DNA of 64,000 bases from a bacterium (GTDB lineage Bacteria > Cyanobacteriota > Vampirovibrionia > Obscuribacterales > Obscuribacteraceae), in contig WGMS01000020.1 of assembly GCA_016124935.1 (NCBI GenBank), positions 1 to 64,000 of the forward strand, read 5' to 3'. The stretch's first letter is position 1. Each line of letters starts with the position of its first letter. A model generated the notes under the pieces. It ran no database searches, had not been told where the DNA came from, and saw only the letters and a list, made by a program, of their open reading frames with translations. The translations under genes were made by a program, and so were the position numbers. Below, piece after piece: positions 17,108 through 27,602 of this stretch.

Positions 17108-19381
17108 TTAGAGATCCAGCAGAGAGTCGTTGTGGGGGGTAGTTTCCGGTGCCGGAGACGGGGCTTTGTTTGTCTTTACCCTTGCCGGAGCCGGCTGGGG
17201 CGCCTGGGTGCCTCCGGGAAGCGGAGCACCGCTACCGGTGGCGGGCGCAAACGCCGGAGTCTGTTTGGGAGCAGGCTGAAATTGACTTTGTTCTTGATTC
17301 GATGCGCCCACCGGATAGAGCAGAGGATCGAGGGGCGGCGGTTGAATGTTGGGGTTGGTCTCTTTGATATGGCTGTCCTCTTCTTCCGGGGCGCTCTCCA
17401 TATCTACGGGCTTGCTATCCGCCGAGCCGGCGCCTGCCAGTTGCTCGTTGCCTGACGGTTGCACTGCGTCTGGCGGCTCGTCCATGGTCGGGGTCGGTGC
17501 TATAAAGGAGCCTGCCGGATGAGGTCTGGCTAAATAATAGCCTTCCATGTATTCTCTCCAGATAGGAGCCATTAGACCACCACCGGTGATGGCGCGTCCT
17601 TTGATAGGTTTGTTTTCGTCGTTGCCGGCCCATACTATGGTGACCAGATCCGGTGTAAATCCGTTGAACCAGATGTCTCTTCCTTCGTCGGCGGTACCGG
17701 TTTTACCTGCTACGGGCCGGTCTTTAAGGCGCGCTCCCACACCGGTTCCTTTTTGAACCACATCCTGCAGGATAGAGACCAGTCTGGCGACAGGCTCTAC
17801 TCCGAAGACCTTGTCCACTTTAGGTTCGAAAACCTCTATCACCTGACCACGGTTGTTTTCGATTTTTCTCAATATCTGAGGCGGAATCTTCACCCCAGCC
17901 CTGGCTAGGGTCGCATAGGCGCTTGCCATATCCAGAGGTGAGATGGCCGAGCTGCCCAGGGCAAGCGACAGGTTCGGGTCCAACTTCGAGGTGATGCCGG
18001 CCTGGCGAGCGGTCTCTACTATGCTCTCCATGCCGAGCAATTGAGCGGTTCTGACCGAAGGCACATTTCTCGAGAACATCAGGGCTTTGCGTACCGGAAT
18101 CTTGCCCATGTACTTATGGTCGAAGTTTTTTGGAGCATAATCAGGTAAACCCCATTTCTGTTTTATGACCAGGGGGGTGTCGTCGACTATGGTGCTGGGT
18201 GTGTAGACACCCCTCAAAAATGCTGTCAGATAGACGAATGGTTTGAATGAAGAGCCCGCTGTGTGTGGGTGGGTAGCCCGGTTGAACTGGTTTTTCCAGA
18301 AGTCTCCGACACCGCCTACCAGGGCGATAACAGACCCATCCTGGACCGATATCGATACGAGGGCGGCCTGGCTCACCCCTTTTGGTGCTTTGGCGATTCT
18401 TTCGTTGAGAACTTTTTCGGCGAGCCCCTGGGCGACCGGGTCGAGGTTGGTGTATACGTGCAAGCCCTGGCGGCGCAACTCGGCCTGGGAGAAACGCTCC
18501 CTAAGCAATTCCATCACATAGCTTATGTAATAAGGATACTTCTGAAGCGGGTCTCGACCTTTTTTAAATACCAGTTTTCGCTCTTTGGCTTCTTTGGCTT
18601 GTTCCGGTGTAACGTAGCCGTATTCGACCATTTTTGCCAGGATATCCCGCTGCCGTTCGAAGGCTCTGTCTCTGCTTTTCTTTGAACCCAGATCAGAAGG
18701 CGCTTTGACCAGACCGGCAAGAAAGGCTGATTCGGCCAGATTCAGCTCTGCCGCTCTTTTGTCGAAGTATCTTTTAGCCGCCCGCTCTATGCCATAAGCA
18801 TTGTTTCCAAAGTAGATCTGGTTGAGATACATCTCGAGAATACGCTCTTTGTCGTACCTGCTCTCCAGGCTGTAGGCCATATAAGCCTCTTTCAGCTTAC
18901 GATCATAGGTACGCCCGGCCTTTGTGAAGAAGAGGTTTTTGACCAGCTGTTGCGTTATCGTCGAGCCACCTTCCACAACGTGGCCGGCTTTGATATTGGT
19001 ACGCATCGCGCGGAGAATACTTTTGAGATTGATGCCGTTATGCTCGTAGAAATCGTGATCTTCTGCGGCAAGGATAGCCTGTTGCATCTGAGTGGATACC
19101 TGATTGAGTGGTATCACCCTGCGGTCTTCATCACCTTCTACGGTGCAAACTAGATGGTCGAATTTATCGAATATCTGAATCGCTTCTATAGGTTCGTATC
19201 TTTCTACCAAGGTGACATCGGGCAGATCCTGCATCTCTCCCCAGAGATAGGCGCCTATATAGCCCACACCACAGGCGAGGGCTACACAAACCAGAACGAA
19301 GCAGACTTTGAAGAGCGTGGAAAGACCACGGAGAATACCTTCTCCTTTTTTCTTCCTGGCGACAGATCTACGCTTGCCCAA
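17108..19381 (-). CDS. Class A penicillin-binding protein (PBP1A)
   Basis: The protein has 757 residues. It has a basic N terminus, a membrane helix at about 23-47, and a glycosyltransferase (GT51) domain with EDHDFYEHNG (107-116, catalytic Glu) and GGSTITQQ (138-145). The transpeptidase domain has SSFK (about 377-380, nucleophile Ser), SRN and KTGT (about 560). The C-terminal 120 residues are Pro/Gly/Ala-rich and low in complexity. It polymerises and cross-links peptidoglycan at the outer face of the inner membrane. The first in-frame start is TTG at 19381, with AGGCGG close upstream. All catalytic motifs are intact. Confidence 0.95.
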   Translation of the reverse strand: MGKRRSVARKKKGEGILRGLSTLFKVCFVLVCVALACGVGYIGAYLWGEMQDLPDVTLVERYEPIEAIQIFDKFDHLVCTVEGDEDRRVIPLNQVSTQMQQAILAAEDHDFYEHNGINLKSILRAMRTNIKAGHVVEGGSTITQQLVKNLFFTKAGRTYDRKLKEAYMAYSLESRYDKERILEMYLNQIYFGNNAYGIERAAKRYFDKRAAELNLAESAFLAGLVKAPSDLGSKKSRDRAFERQRDILAKMVEYGYVTPEQAKEAKERKLVFKKGRDPLQKYPYYISYVMELLRERFSQAELRRQGLHVYTNLDPVAQGLAEKVLNERIAKAPKGVSQAALVSISVQDGSVIALVGGVGDFWKNQFNRATHPHTAGSSFKPFVYLTAFLRGVYTPSTIVDDTPLVIKQKWGLPDYAPKNFDHKYMGKIPVRKALMFSRNVPSVRTAQLLGMESIVETARQAGITSKLDPNLSLALGSSAISPLDMASAYATLARAGVKIPPQILRKIENNRGQVIEVFEPKVDKVFGVEPVARLVSILQDVVQKGTGVGARLKDRPVAGKTGTADEGRDIWFNGFTPDLVTIVWAGNDENKPIKGRAITGGGLMAPIWREYMEGYYLARPHPAGSFIAPTPTMDEPPDAVQPSGNEQLAGAGSADSKPVDMESAPEEEDSHIKETNPNIQPPPLDPLLYPVGASNQEQSQFQPAPKQTPAFAPATGSGAPLPGGTQAPQPAPARVKTNKAPSPAPETTPHNDSLLDL

Positions 19382-19477
19382 ACCGCCTACTTCCGCTTTC
19401 AGACTACTTTCAGATTCTAAGCAATTATAGCCCAGTTCTACCCTCGAATGCTCTCATTTAGGAAGCTTCAAGCCGCC

Positions 19478-21262
19478 TCACTGGGCTCCTTTTGTAGATT
19501 TTCGTGAATGTTTCCCATTCTTTAACTTGGCGCTAAGTTCTGCCTTACGTTCTAGCAAATGGGTGGTACTTAAGCCCAGAGGACTTTTCTCGGCTCTGGT
19601 AAGGGCTGCTTCGATGACGGCAAGCGCTTCTTTTGATTTGCCGGCCGCTTCATGGAGCTTGGCTTCGGTCAGCATGGCTCTTAGCGCCAGGAAGTGGCCG
19701 GGACCCACAGTTTTGTCTAATTCTTTTTCAGACTCTTGAATCAGGGTGATAGCCTCGTCGTACTGCCCGGTTTTAGAAAGACAAATGGCTTTTTCGGTTT
19801 TGAGAAGCGGTTCGAGTACCCTTTTATCGGGATGCCTCGATACCACTTTGAAACCGCGCTCGATGATACCGGAGGCTTCTTCGAAGCGCTCTTGCTCTAT
19901 AAAGGAATCGGCCAGTTCGTAATAAAGAAGGGGTACGCTTCCCAGGTTTCTGGCGTGGGCTGGTTCCTTATCCACTCTTGCCTCTACTTCTTTTAAGGGG
20001 TCAGCAATTTTTTCGGCTATGCGATTGATTCGGACCCAGTTTTTGAAGGGCTGCAACATATAGCACTGCATCTCGGCGATAGAGCAAATCTCTTCTGCCG
20101 GGGCATCATCTTTGATGGCAAGGTCAAGGGCCCGGTCAAAGGCCCTGGCTGAGCGAATCGGGATAGTAAGCCTGCTTAGCATGCTTCCTTCGGCGGTAGA
20201 GGCGAAACGCTCTTCGAATTTACCAAGACTTTTGCTCTTGCTGGACTTTTTGCTTTTGCTATCGCGCTTGTCGTTGTGATCGTCCTGGCTTTTTAAAACT
20301 AAGTAGGTAAACACAGGAAGAATCACTATAAGAACTGACTGTGCCGCGATGATAAATGTCGTCCTTCGAGGGGCTTTTCGTCTGCCGCCGCTTTTTGTCG
20401 ATGCGCCTTTGCCCGAGATTCGATCGAGCTCTTCTAAAATTTGTTTGCAATCGGAGTAACGATCCTCTTTCTCTTTGGCCAGACATTTCAGGATCACTTT
20501 GTCTAGAGCTTCCGGTATCCCCTTAGAGGCAAGCGAGGCCGGCTCTTCTTTGAGGTGCATCTCGAGGGTCTTAAGGGTCGATTCGGATTTGAAGGGCGGC
20601 GCTCCGGAGAGAACTTCGTACATAACGCAGCCGAAAGAATAGATATCGGAGCGGTTGTCTGTTTCGCCGCCATGACAGAGCTCCGGGCTTATGTAATAGG
20701 GGCTGCCGATATGGGAGCCTGATTGAGTAAGAGATTGAATCGCTCCGTCCCTGTCTTCGAGGCGGGCGATGCCCAGGTCTATGAGTTTCACCACCTCTTT
20801 GTCCGCTGCATCTCTGGTGATAACGATATTTTCCGATTTGATATCGCGATGCAGCACCTGGTTGTCGTGAAGGCAGTTGAGTCCCCGGGCTATCTGTTTG
20901 AAAATCGCCAGGGCTCTGTCGAGGGGGAGCGGTCCTGATTTTTCTACCAGGGATCTGAGATTGGTGCCGCTTATATACTCCTGGACTATATATGGGGCAC
21001 CATCTTCGGTGACGCCAAAATCGAAGACTTTCACCACGTTCTTATGATCGATAGCCGCACAGGTCATCGCTTCGCGCTGGGCTCTGGTGAAACGTATTTG
21101 ATTCTCCCAGTATTTGTCTTTGAAAAGCTTTACCGCAAGCTGCTTATTCAAAAAGAGATGCTCGACAAGATAAACCGTGCTGGTTTTTCCTTTGCCGAGC
21201 TCTTCGAGAATTTTATACTTGTTCTCGAGCACTTCTTCTCTGGGTTCAGGACTGTTATCCAT
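19478..21262 (-). CDS. Membrane Ser/Thr protein kinase with extracytoplasmic TPR region
   Basis: The protein has 594 residues. The kinase domain (about 15-275) has the Gly-rich loop GKGKTSTVY, Lys45 in AVKLF, HRDIKSEN (138-145, catalytic Asp140), DLG instead of DFG (162-164) and the GSPYYISPE activation segment. One membrane helix lies at about 303-325, after a basic stretch. The following 270 residues are helical, with TPR-like repeats. This is the PknB-like architecture, with TPRs in place of PASTA domains as the external or second sensor. A separate TPR gene lies 20 nt upstream, probably in the same operon. Confidence 0.92.
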   Translation of the reverse strand: MDNSPEPREEVLENKYKILEELGKGKTSTVYLVEHLFLNKQLAVKLFKDKYWENQIRFTRAQREAMTCAAIDHKNVVKVFDFGVTEDGAPYIVQEYISGTNLRSLVEKSGPLPLDRALAIFKQIARGLNCLHDNQVLHRDIKSENIVITRDAADKEVVKLIDLGIARLEDRDGAIQSLTQSGSHIGSPYYISPELCHGGETDNRSDIYSFGCVMYEVLSGAPPFKSESTLKTLEMHLKEEPASLASKGIPEALDKVILKCLAKEKEDRYSDCKQILEELDRISGKGASTKSGGRRKAPRRTTFIIAAQSVLIVILPVFTYLVLKSQDDHNDKRDSKSKKSSKSKSLGKFEERFASTAEGSMLSRLTIPIRSARAFDRALDLAIKDDAPAEEICSIAEMQCYMLQPFKNWVRINRIAEKIADPLKEVEARVDKEPAHARNLGSVPLLYYELADSFIEQERFEEASGIIERGFKVVSRHPDKRVLEPLLKTEKAICLSKTGQYDEAITLIQESEKELDKTVGPGHFLALRAMLTEAKLHEAAGKSKEALAVIEAALTRAEKSPLGLSTTHLLERKAELSAKLKNGKHSRKSTKGAQ

Positions 21263-21282
21263 GCGGATCAGGACTCAACCGG

Positions 21283-21876
21283 TCAGATAGCGTTGCATCG
21301 AGGGCAGGACTCACCGTCGTAGGGCAACTCGCAAGTCTGGCACACGCTGATTCTCAAGAAGGTCTGGACCTCTTCCCGGCGTGTCTTCTCTGCTTTGTCG
21401 GGCTTGCCTGAACGATCGATGATATCGGCTTCCACATTACGGTTCAGTCGGCGTAAAAGCTCAGAGACGTCTTTGAGGGTTTGTTGAGTCTCTTCGTTAT
21501 CGTTGCCAAGGCTGTTTCGGAAGTTGTTGAGTGCTTCTTTGCCGTATCTTTCTGCGTCGGCGAAGTTGTTCATCATATAAGAGACCGTGGCCATCTTCTT
21601 ATAGGCCCGAGCCACCACGGGATGATTCTCCCCGAGGGCGTCTCTTTTTAGCTGTAGAGCTTGTTTATACTGCTCCGAGGCCTTGGCGAAATCTTCTCGG
21701 TTGATATAAATCCAGCCGAGCTGATCGAGACAGACGGTTATTCTCTCAACGGAGCCGTCATTGGTTTTGAGAAAATCTATGGCCTGAAAAAGCAGAGACT
21801 CGGCTTCGTCGAGACTACCCCTGGCAATCGCTTCTTTTATATTCTGCTTGTATTCTTGCCAGTTCATCCGGGGCAT
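21283..21876 (-). CDS. TPR protein with C-terminal zinc-binding CxxC motifs
   Basis: The protein has 197 residues. TPR-type helices cover about residues 8-130 (for example FAKASEQYKQALQLKRDALG and the following NHPVVARAYKKMATV). The extreme C terminus carries CQTCELPYDGESCPRCNAI, two CxxC pairs that probably bind zinc like a small ribbon. The gene ends 20 nt before the kinase gene on the same strand, so it may act with it as adaptor or substrate. This is inference from the operon. Start is ATG at 21876. Confidence 0.82.
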   Translation of the reverse strand: MPRMNWQEYKQNIKEAIARGSLDEAESLLFQAIDFLKTNDGSVERITVCLDQLGWIYINREDFAKASEQYKQALQLKRDALGENHPVVARAYKKMATVSYMMNNFADAERYGKEALNNFRNSLGNDNEETQQTLKDVSELLRRLNRNVEADIIDRSGKPDKAEKTRREEVQTFLRISVCQTCELPYDGESCPRCNAI

Positions 21877-22066
21877 TTGGTTCTCGCCAGTACTATCTGA
21901 TTATATATTTTGCCGAGCGTCCTTGGCTTTTATTCGAAAGTTTTTTTTGAATTTAATTGAAGTCGCATCTGGTGGCAGACGGACTTCTCAAGAGAAGAAA
22001 CGCCATGGCTAGCCACAGCGTTTCGAATACCATCTAATTTCTTCTGTTTTAAGGAAGGAACTAAAA

Positions 22067-23110
22067 CTAAGCTCTCGGGTGAGTATCCGAGTAGATTCTT
22101 CTCAGTCTCTCGAGGCTTACATGGGTGTAGATCTGGGTCGTGTTGATGGTGGTATGACCGAGCAGATCCTGAACTACTCTCAGATCGGCGCCGCCCTCCA
22201 GTAGATGGGTGGCGAAGGTATGTCTGAGGGTATGGGGGGTGATCGCCTTGCTGATTCTCGCCTTCTTGGCATATTTGAGAACCACACGGTGGACGGATCT
22301 GGATGACAACCTGGTGGCCTGCCTGCTCACGAAGAGCGGGCTTTCCGGCTGGGGAATCCTTCCGCCGGCCAGTTTGGGCCAGAATTCGTGGAGATACTTT
22401 CTCAGCCAGGCGTTAGCGCTCTGGTTGAGAAGAACCACACGCTCTTTGCCACCTTTTCCGGTGACACGCATCTCCATGGCTTCTTCGTTGTAGTCCTGCA
22501 CTCTCAAGCTGCAGAGTTCGCTGACGCGCATCCCCGTGGCGTAGAGTACTTCCATCAAGGCTCTGTCTCTGACTCCGAGAACCGACATGTCAGGAGCGAG
22601 GAGAAGGCGTACCACCTCTTCGCGGTCCAGGCAGGACGGCAGTTTACGGGTCAGTTTAGGACCGCGCACCAGCTTGGAAGGATCTTCATCAATCAGCTGT
22701 TCTCTTCTCAAGTATTTGTAGAAGCTTCTGATTGCTGAGATCTTTCTAGCCACGGTGGGACGGCTGTATTGCTCTTGAATTTGCTTGATATAATCTTTGA
22801 GCCCTTCAGCTTCCAGCCAGGATGCGCTTGTTCCCTGGGGTTTGACCGAAGCGTCTCCATCGGAGGCGACGGTTTCACCGGTAACTGGCGCGGACTGACT
22901 GGCTGCATTCATAGACTGTTCAGTGTTAGACATCATCGATGAGTCTTCTCCGGTTGTCAGACCGGTTTCAGAAGCCCCATTGGTGCTGTCTATTAACTGA
23001 CGGAGATCGTTTAGGTATGCTCTGATCGTGTGAGAAGAATAATTTCGCTCGACTTCTAAGTAGCCTGCGAATTGATCGAGCCATACAAGCGCTCCTTGTT
23101 GCCCATTCAC
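22067..23110 (-). CDS. Tyrosine recombinase (XerC/XerD-like) with N-terminal insert
   Basis: The protein has 347 residues. The catalytic set is complete: Arg in ATGMRVSELCSL, Lys in GKGGKERVV, HTLRHTFATHLLEGG (HxxR), LLGHTTINTTQIYTHVS (His and the nucleophile Tyr). The N-terminal SAM-like domain is split by about 60 residues of Ser/Thr/Gly/Glu-rich sequence (about 39-100), making the protein longer than the usual 300. Xer proteins resolve chromosome dimers at dif. Which Xer this is cannot be told. The start is GTG at 23110. The insert has no recognised motif and could be a flexible loop. Confidence 0.92.
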   Translation of the reverse strand: MNGQQGALVWLDQFAGYLEVERNYSSHTIRAYLNDLRQLIDSTNGASETGLTTGEDSSMMSNTEQSMNAASQSAPVTGETVASDGDASVKPQGTSASWLEAEGLKDYIKQIQEQYSRPTVARKISAIRSFYKYLRREQLIDEDPSKLVRGPKLTRKLPSCLDREEVVRLLLAPDMSVLGVRDRALMEVLYATGMRVSELCSLRVQDYNEEAMEMRVTGKGGKERVVLLNQSANAWLRKYLHEFWPKLAGGRIPQPESPLFVSRQATRLSSRSVHRVVLKYAKKARISKAITPHTLRHTFATHLLEGGADLRVVQDLLGHTTINTTQIYTHVSLERLRRIYSDTHPRA

Positions 23111-23255
23111 GTTTGACCGACTTTCTAGTAACTAAGATTGAACCAACATAACAACACAACATTATGAGATCTTCCCAAGGTTTGTAAAGTCCCCCCCTGT
23201 CTGGTTCCGGGACGTCAAGTGTTGATATGGACGAAAGTCAAGCGTCTAAAAAATT

Positions 23256-23351
23256 CGGGGACGCGTGGGAATCGAACCCACCCAGGGCAGCGTTTCTCTA
23301 CCCCACAACGGTTTTGAAGACCGCACGCCACACCAGCAGCGCTCCGTCCCC
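23256..23351 (-). tRNA. selC: tRNA-Sec (selenocysteine, anticodon TCA)
   Basis: On the minus strand this 96-nt RNA begins GGGGACGG and ends CGTCCCC plus G73. The anticodon arm GCGGT-CTTCAAA-ACCGT has anticodon TCA, which reads UGA. The very long variable arm (about 20 nt, GGGGTAGAGAAACGCTGCCC region) and the T arm GTGGGTTCGATTCCCAC match bacterial selC closely. CCA is not encoded. A TATTAT at 23362-23367 (minus strand) lies 11 nt upstream and could be its -10 box. It is not a serine or tyrosine tRNA because of the anticodon. Confidence 0.95.
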
Positions 23352-23757
23352 ACAAACGATCATAATAGGCAGGAAATGATCGGACACTATGATCGGATTC
23401 TCAGACAGGATCTAGCTTTTGATCATCCGCCCCGGTGCTCCACCGGTGCCTAGATTGCGGACCTTCAAATATTTGATAAAAGTTAACGAGATTTAAAGCT
23501 GCAATGTTTATCGGACGCGTTTTTGGCACTATTAGATGCCGTTAATGGGGCTCGTCCAGGCAATACCAGGCGAGGTTTTCGCTGATCGGTCCGAAAGTCG
23601 CTTTTTGCACCGTTCGTACATCTTCTTTATGTTTCCCAACAATTTTGTTGACAATATAATAGATGGATACTTATATTTCTTGCTTCGTGCCCATTTTTCG
23701 TAGGCAATTGGCAATTGCTTCGCCGATATTATCCAGCCAGAATACCAGAGGTAACCG
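23352..23757. other. Divergent region between selC and rpoB
   Basis: These 406 nt separate the minus-strand selenocysteine tRNA from rpoB. The left part holds the probable selC -10 box, and 23648-23677 the rpoB promoter. No coding sequence is supported; a minus-strand open frame here is a shadow. Confidence 0.6.
23648..23677 (+). promoter_or_regulatory. Predicted rpoB promoter
   Basis: TTGACA at 23648-23653 (perfect match) and TATATT at 23672-23677 (five of six) are 18 nt apart. Transcription would start near 23684, giving a leader of about 74 nt to the ATG at 23758. Confidence 0.75.
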
Positions 23758-26700
23758 ATGGCATTAGAGTTGTCTGAGCGCGTCCGCACCTTCGGGGTCG
23801 GTGGTTCGCGCATCGCTGATTTACCCGACCTAGCCGAGATTCAAAAGGCTTCCTTCCGATGGTTCATCGAGAAGGGTCTTGCCGAGGAGTTGAAGGCTTT
23901 CAGTCCGATCAAGGACTACACAGGAAGATTGGAGTTGCACTTCCTGACGAACTATTCGTTCGAGGAGCACTCCGAGCCCAATAAGCCCAAGTCTCCGGAA
24001 GAGGCTAGAGCGCTTGATGCCAGCTATACAAAGAAGCTGCGCATCCAGATGCGTCTGGTCAACCGCGAGATTGGCGAAATCAAAGAACAAGAAATCTATG
24101 TGGGCGACATTCCGATGATGACCGACCGCGGTACCTTTATTATTAACGGTGCCGAGCGTGTGATCGTCTCTCAGATTGTCCGCAGTCCCGGGATCTATTA
24201 CAAACGGGAAGTGGATAATCACGGTAAACGTACCTTCTCAGCGACCCTCATCCCCAACCGCGGTGCCTGGCTCAAGTTCGAAACAGACAGCCACGATGTG
24301 CTTCATGTCAAGATCGACAAGAACCGTAAGCTGCCTGCCACCACTCTTCTAAGAGCGCTTGGATACTCGAATACCGAGATGGAGAACATGTTCCGCCACT
24401 CGGATTTCTTGAAGAAGACCTTCGAGAAAGACAATAACGAGACCAAGGAAGATTCCCTTATAGAGGTATATAGAAAACTTCGGCCCGGTGATCCGCCTTC
24501 GGTAGCCGGTGGGCAGAGCATTCTTGAAAGCCGCTTCTTCGATGACAAGCGCTATGACCTCGGTAGAGTAGGTCGTTATAAGCTCAATAAGAAGCTCGGT
24601 CTCTCGCTTCCCGAGTCCCAGAGAACTCTCACCCCCGAAGACATTGTTGCCGCCGTCGACTATCTCATCGGTCTCCACTTCGATGAAGGCCATGTCGATG
24701 ACATCGATCACCTCGGCAACCGTAGAATTCGTTCCGTCGGAGAGTTGCTGCAGAACCAGTTCCGCATCGGTCTTTCTCGATTGGAGAGAATTGTCAGGGA
24801 GAGAATGACTCTTCAAGATGCCGATACTCTCACTCCGGCCAACCTTTTAAATACAAAACCTCTGGTGGCTGCCATCCGTGAGTTCTTCGGATCCTCCCAG
24901 CTTTCCCAGTTCATGGACCAGACCAACCCGCTTGCCGAGCTCACTCACAAGAGAAGGCTCTCGGCCCTCGGTCCCGGTGGTCTGTCGAGAGAGCGTGCCG
25001 GATTCGCCGTGCGTGATATCCACCCCAGCCACTACGGCAGAATCTGTCCGGTAGAGACCCCTGAAGGTCCCAACGCCGGTCTGATTGGCTCTCTGGCTAC
25101 CCATGCCAGGGTCAATGACTATGGCTTCATCGAAACTCCATATAGAAAGGTAGAGAATGGTGTCCTCACCGACAGGGTTGATTACCTGACCGCCGACGAA
25201 GAGGATCGCTACCGGGTCGCCCCGGGAGACGTCTCCGTCAATGACGACGGCTCCTTTGCAACTGAGCGGGTTCCGGTTCGCTATAAGGCTGAGTTTATCG
25301 AAGCACTGCCCGAGCAAGTCGACTATGTCGGAGTCAGCCCGATTCAAATCGTATCGGTCGGAACAGCTTTGATTCCTTTCCTCGAGCACGATGATGCCAA
25401 CCGAGCTCTAATGGGATCGAACATGCAACGTCAGTCGGTGCCTCTGATCAAGACGGAACCGGCCACGGTGACCACCGGTATCGAGATGCAGTCTGCTCGC
25501 GACTCCGGTATGGTTATTGTCTCGGATATCGACGGCAAGGTCGAGTATGTAACCGCCAACGCCGTTCACATCCGTACCGAAGACAAGCGTCTGGTCAAGT
25601 ATCGCCTGAACAAGTTCCAGCGCTCCAACCAGGACACCTGCCTGAACCAGAAGCCGATTGTCAGAGTCGGTGACGAAGTCAAGCCCGGTCAGGTAATCGC
25701 CGATGGTGCCGCCACCAACGGTGGAGAGCTTGCGGTGGGACGCAACTTGCTGGTGGCATTCATGCCCTGGGAAGGCTACAACTTCGAGGATGCCATCCTT
25801 ATAAGTAAGAGACTTGTGCATGACGATGTGATGACATCCATTCACATTGAAAAGCTCGAGATCGACGCTCGATCCACCAAACTGGGTCCGGAAGAGATCA
25901 CCCGCGAAGTGCCCAACGTATCTGAAGAATCCCTCCGTCACCTCGACGAGCACGGTATCGTCAGAATCGGCTCCCGGGTCTATCCCGACGATATTCTGGT
26001 CGGTAAGATCACTCCTAAAGGCGAATCGGAGCATCCTCCGGAAGAAAAACTGCTTCGCGCCATATTCGGTGAGAAAGCCAGAGACGTGCGTGATAACTCT
26101 TTGAGAGTCCCCCATGGTGAAGGCGGCCGGATAGTCGATGTCAAAGTCTTCGACCGTGAAAAAGGCGATGAACTGCCACCGGTGGCTAACAAAGTCGTCC
26201 GGGTCTATATCGCCCAGAAGCGTAAGATCAGTGTCGGCGACAAAGTTGCCGGACGTCACGGTAACAAAGGTATCGTGGCCAAGATCCTGCCGGTGGAAGA
26301 TATGCCTTATCTGCCCGATGGTCAGGCGGTGGACATTGTGCTCAATCCGCTCGGTGTTCCCAGCCGTATGAACGTCGGTCAGACCTTCGAGACCTTGCTC
26401 GGTCTTGCCGGTATGTTGACGGGCGATCGTTATGAAGTGCCTCCGTTCGACGAGATGTTCAAGCCGGAAGCTTCATCGAGACTGGTTCACGATGAGATTG
26501 AAAAGGGCAAGAAGAAACAGGGAATCGAATGGGTCGGCACAGACGGTAAGGTCATTCTTCTGGATGGCAGAACCGGAGACAATTTCGACATGCCGGTCAC
26601 CGTCGGTAAGATCTACATGATGAAGCTTGTTCACCTGGTGGACGACAAGATTCATGCTCGTTCCACCGGACCTTACAGTCTTGTCACGCAGCAGCCCCTG

Positions 26701-27528
26701 GGCGGTAAAGCTCAGTTCGGTGGACAGAGGCTTGGAGAGATGGAGTGCTGGGCTCTGGAAGCCTTCGGTGCGGCTTACTCTCTGCAAGAGATGCTCACCA
26801 TCAAGTCCGATGATGTGAACGGACGATCCAAAGCCTACGAGTCCATCGTCAAAGGCGAGAACCTGAGAAGACCCGGTATTCCGGAATCCTTCAAGGTACT
26901 TGTCCGCGAACTCCAGTCCATCGGTCTGGATGTATCGGTGGCCAAGCGGACCAGAGAGGGGCAGGAAGTTGAAGTCGATCTTATGACCGAGGTCGAGGAT
27001 GCAAGACCCCGTGGTCTGAGAAGACTGACTCCTATCGAGATGGGCATGAGCTCTGAGATTGCTCAGCTCTCTCAACAGGCTGTCGTACCGCAAGCCGCCA
27101 TGGCCCAGAATCAAATGGGACGTGAAGGCGGCGGCATGACCAGCGCTCAGATCGCTCATGTGACGGAAGGTCTGGCTAGCGCCGGCTTGCCGGGAGCTCC
27201 TCTGAGCCCGAATATGATACCTCCGGTTGGTGCGCCGCCCATGCCGCCTGCCACCGGAATGTCCGCTGCCGAAAGCGCCGTCTCCGGACTGGTGCAGACT
27301 GGTGGACCGGACGCGATGATCCCTGGAATGATGGGCGCAGGTGCAAGACCTGATGCTCCCACCACTCCTCCATCTCTGCCTATGCCGGATGAGCTTGTCG
27401 GCGGTTCGCCCAAGCCCCCCAGCAAAGCGGATCTTGAAGAGTTGGTCGGTGGTCCTTCCATGGATGATGATGATTCCATGGATGACGCGGACTTCGATGA
27501 TGAGTCCGATGACGACGAAGATAGCTAG
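23758..27528 (+). CDS. rpoB: RNA polymerase beta subunit
   Basis: The protein has 1256 residues. Conserved blocks include [13 protein letters not shown] and the rifampicin region [20 protein letters not shown] (from about residue 383). [20 protein letters not shown] and [19 protein letters not shown] are also present. The canonical beta fold ends near GLDVSV at about residue 1057. Beyond it lies a tail of roughly 195 residues, first charged, then Met/Pro/Gly/Ala-rich, then a strongly acidic Asp/Ser end ([14 protein letters not shown]). It forms the catalytic core with beta-prime (rpoC1, rpoC2). AGAGG precedes the ATG. Confidence 0.98.
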   Translation: MALELSERVRTFGVGGSRIADLPDLAEIQKASFRWFIEKGLAEELKAFSPIKDYTGRLELHFLTNYSFEEHSEPNKPKSPEEARALDASYTKKLRIQMRLVNREIGEIKEQEIYVGDIPMMTDRGTFIINGAERVIVSQIVRSPGIYYKREVDNHGKRTFSATLIPNRGAWLKFETDSHDVLHVKIDKNRKLPATTLLRALGYSNTEMENMFRHSDFLKKTFEKDNNETKEDSLIEVYRKLRPGDPPSVAGGQSILESRFFDDKRYDLGRVGRYKLNKKLGLSLPESQRTLTPEDIVAAVDYLIGLHFDEGHVDDIDHLGNRRIRSVGELLQNQFRIGLSRLERIVRERMTLQDADTLTPANLLNTKPLVAAIREFFGSSQLSQFMDQTNPLAELTHKRRLSALGPGGLSRERAGFAVRDIHPSHYGRICPVETPEGPNAGLIGSLATHARVNDYGFIETPYRKVENGVLTDRVDYLTADEEDRYRVAPGDVSVNDDGSFATERVPVRYKAEFIEALPEQVDYVGVSPIQIVSVGTALIPFLEHDDANRALMGSNMQRQSVPLIKTEPATVTTGIEMQSARDSGMVIVSDIDGKVEYVTANAVHIRTEDKRLVKYRLNKFQRSNQDTCLNQKPIVRVGDEVKPGQVIADGAATNGGELAVGRNLLVAFMPWEGYNFEDAILISKRLVHDDVMTSIHIEKLEIDARSTKLGPEEITREVPNVSEESLRHLDEHGIVRIGSRVYPDDILVGKITPKGESEHPPEEKLLRAIFGEKARDVRDNSLRVPHGEGGRIVDVKVFDREKGDELPPVANKVVRVYIAQKRKISVGDKVAGRHGNKGIVAKILPVEDMPYLPDGQAVDIVLNPLGVPSRMNVGQTFETLLGLAGMLTGDRYEVPPFDEMFKPEASSRLVHDEIEKGKKKQGIEWVGTDGKVILLDGRTGDNFDMPVTVGKIYMMKLVHLVDDKIHARSTGPYSLVTQQPLGGKAQFGGQRLGEMECWALEAFGAAYSLQEMLTIKSDDVNGRSKAYESIVKGENLRRPGIPESFKVLVRELQSIGLDVSVAKRTREGQEVEVDLMTEVEDARPRGLRRLTPIEMGMSSEIAQLSQQAVVPQAAMAQNQMGREGGGMTSAQIAHVTEGLASAGLPGAPLSPNMIPPVGAPPMPPATGMSAAESAVSGLVQTGGPDAMIPGMMGAGARPDAPTTPPSLPMPDELVGGSPKPPSKADLEELVGGPSMDDDDSMDDADFDDESDDDEDS

Positions 27529-27536
27529 ATAATCTG

Positions 27537-27569
27537 GGCAGCTCCCGACAGGAAGTTTCGGGGGCTGCC
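27537..27569 (+). promoter_or_regulatory. Stable hairpin between rpoB and rpoC1
   Basis: Arms GGCAGCTCCCGA (27537-27548) and TCGGGGGCTGCC (27558-27569) pair over 12 bp with one G-U wobble and a 9-nt loop. No U tract follows, so it is probably not an ordinary terminator; it could be a processing or pause site. Confidence 0.65.
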
Positions 27570-27602
27570 AGGCTATTACTTGTAGGAGGTTTGTCAAGTA
27601 AA

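Noticed and set aside
23256..23351. tRNA-Ser or tRNA-Leu, because of the long variable arm
   Set aside because: The anticodon loop CTTCAAA has TCA, the acceptor is longer and the sequence matches selC.
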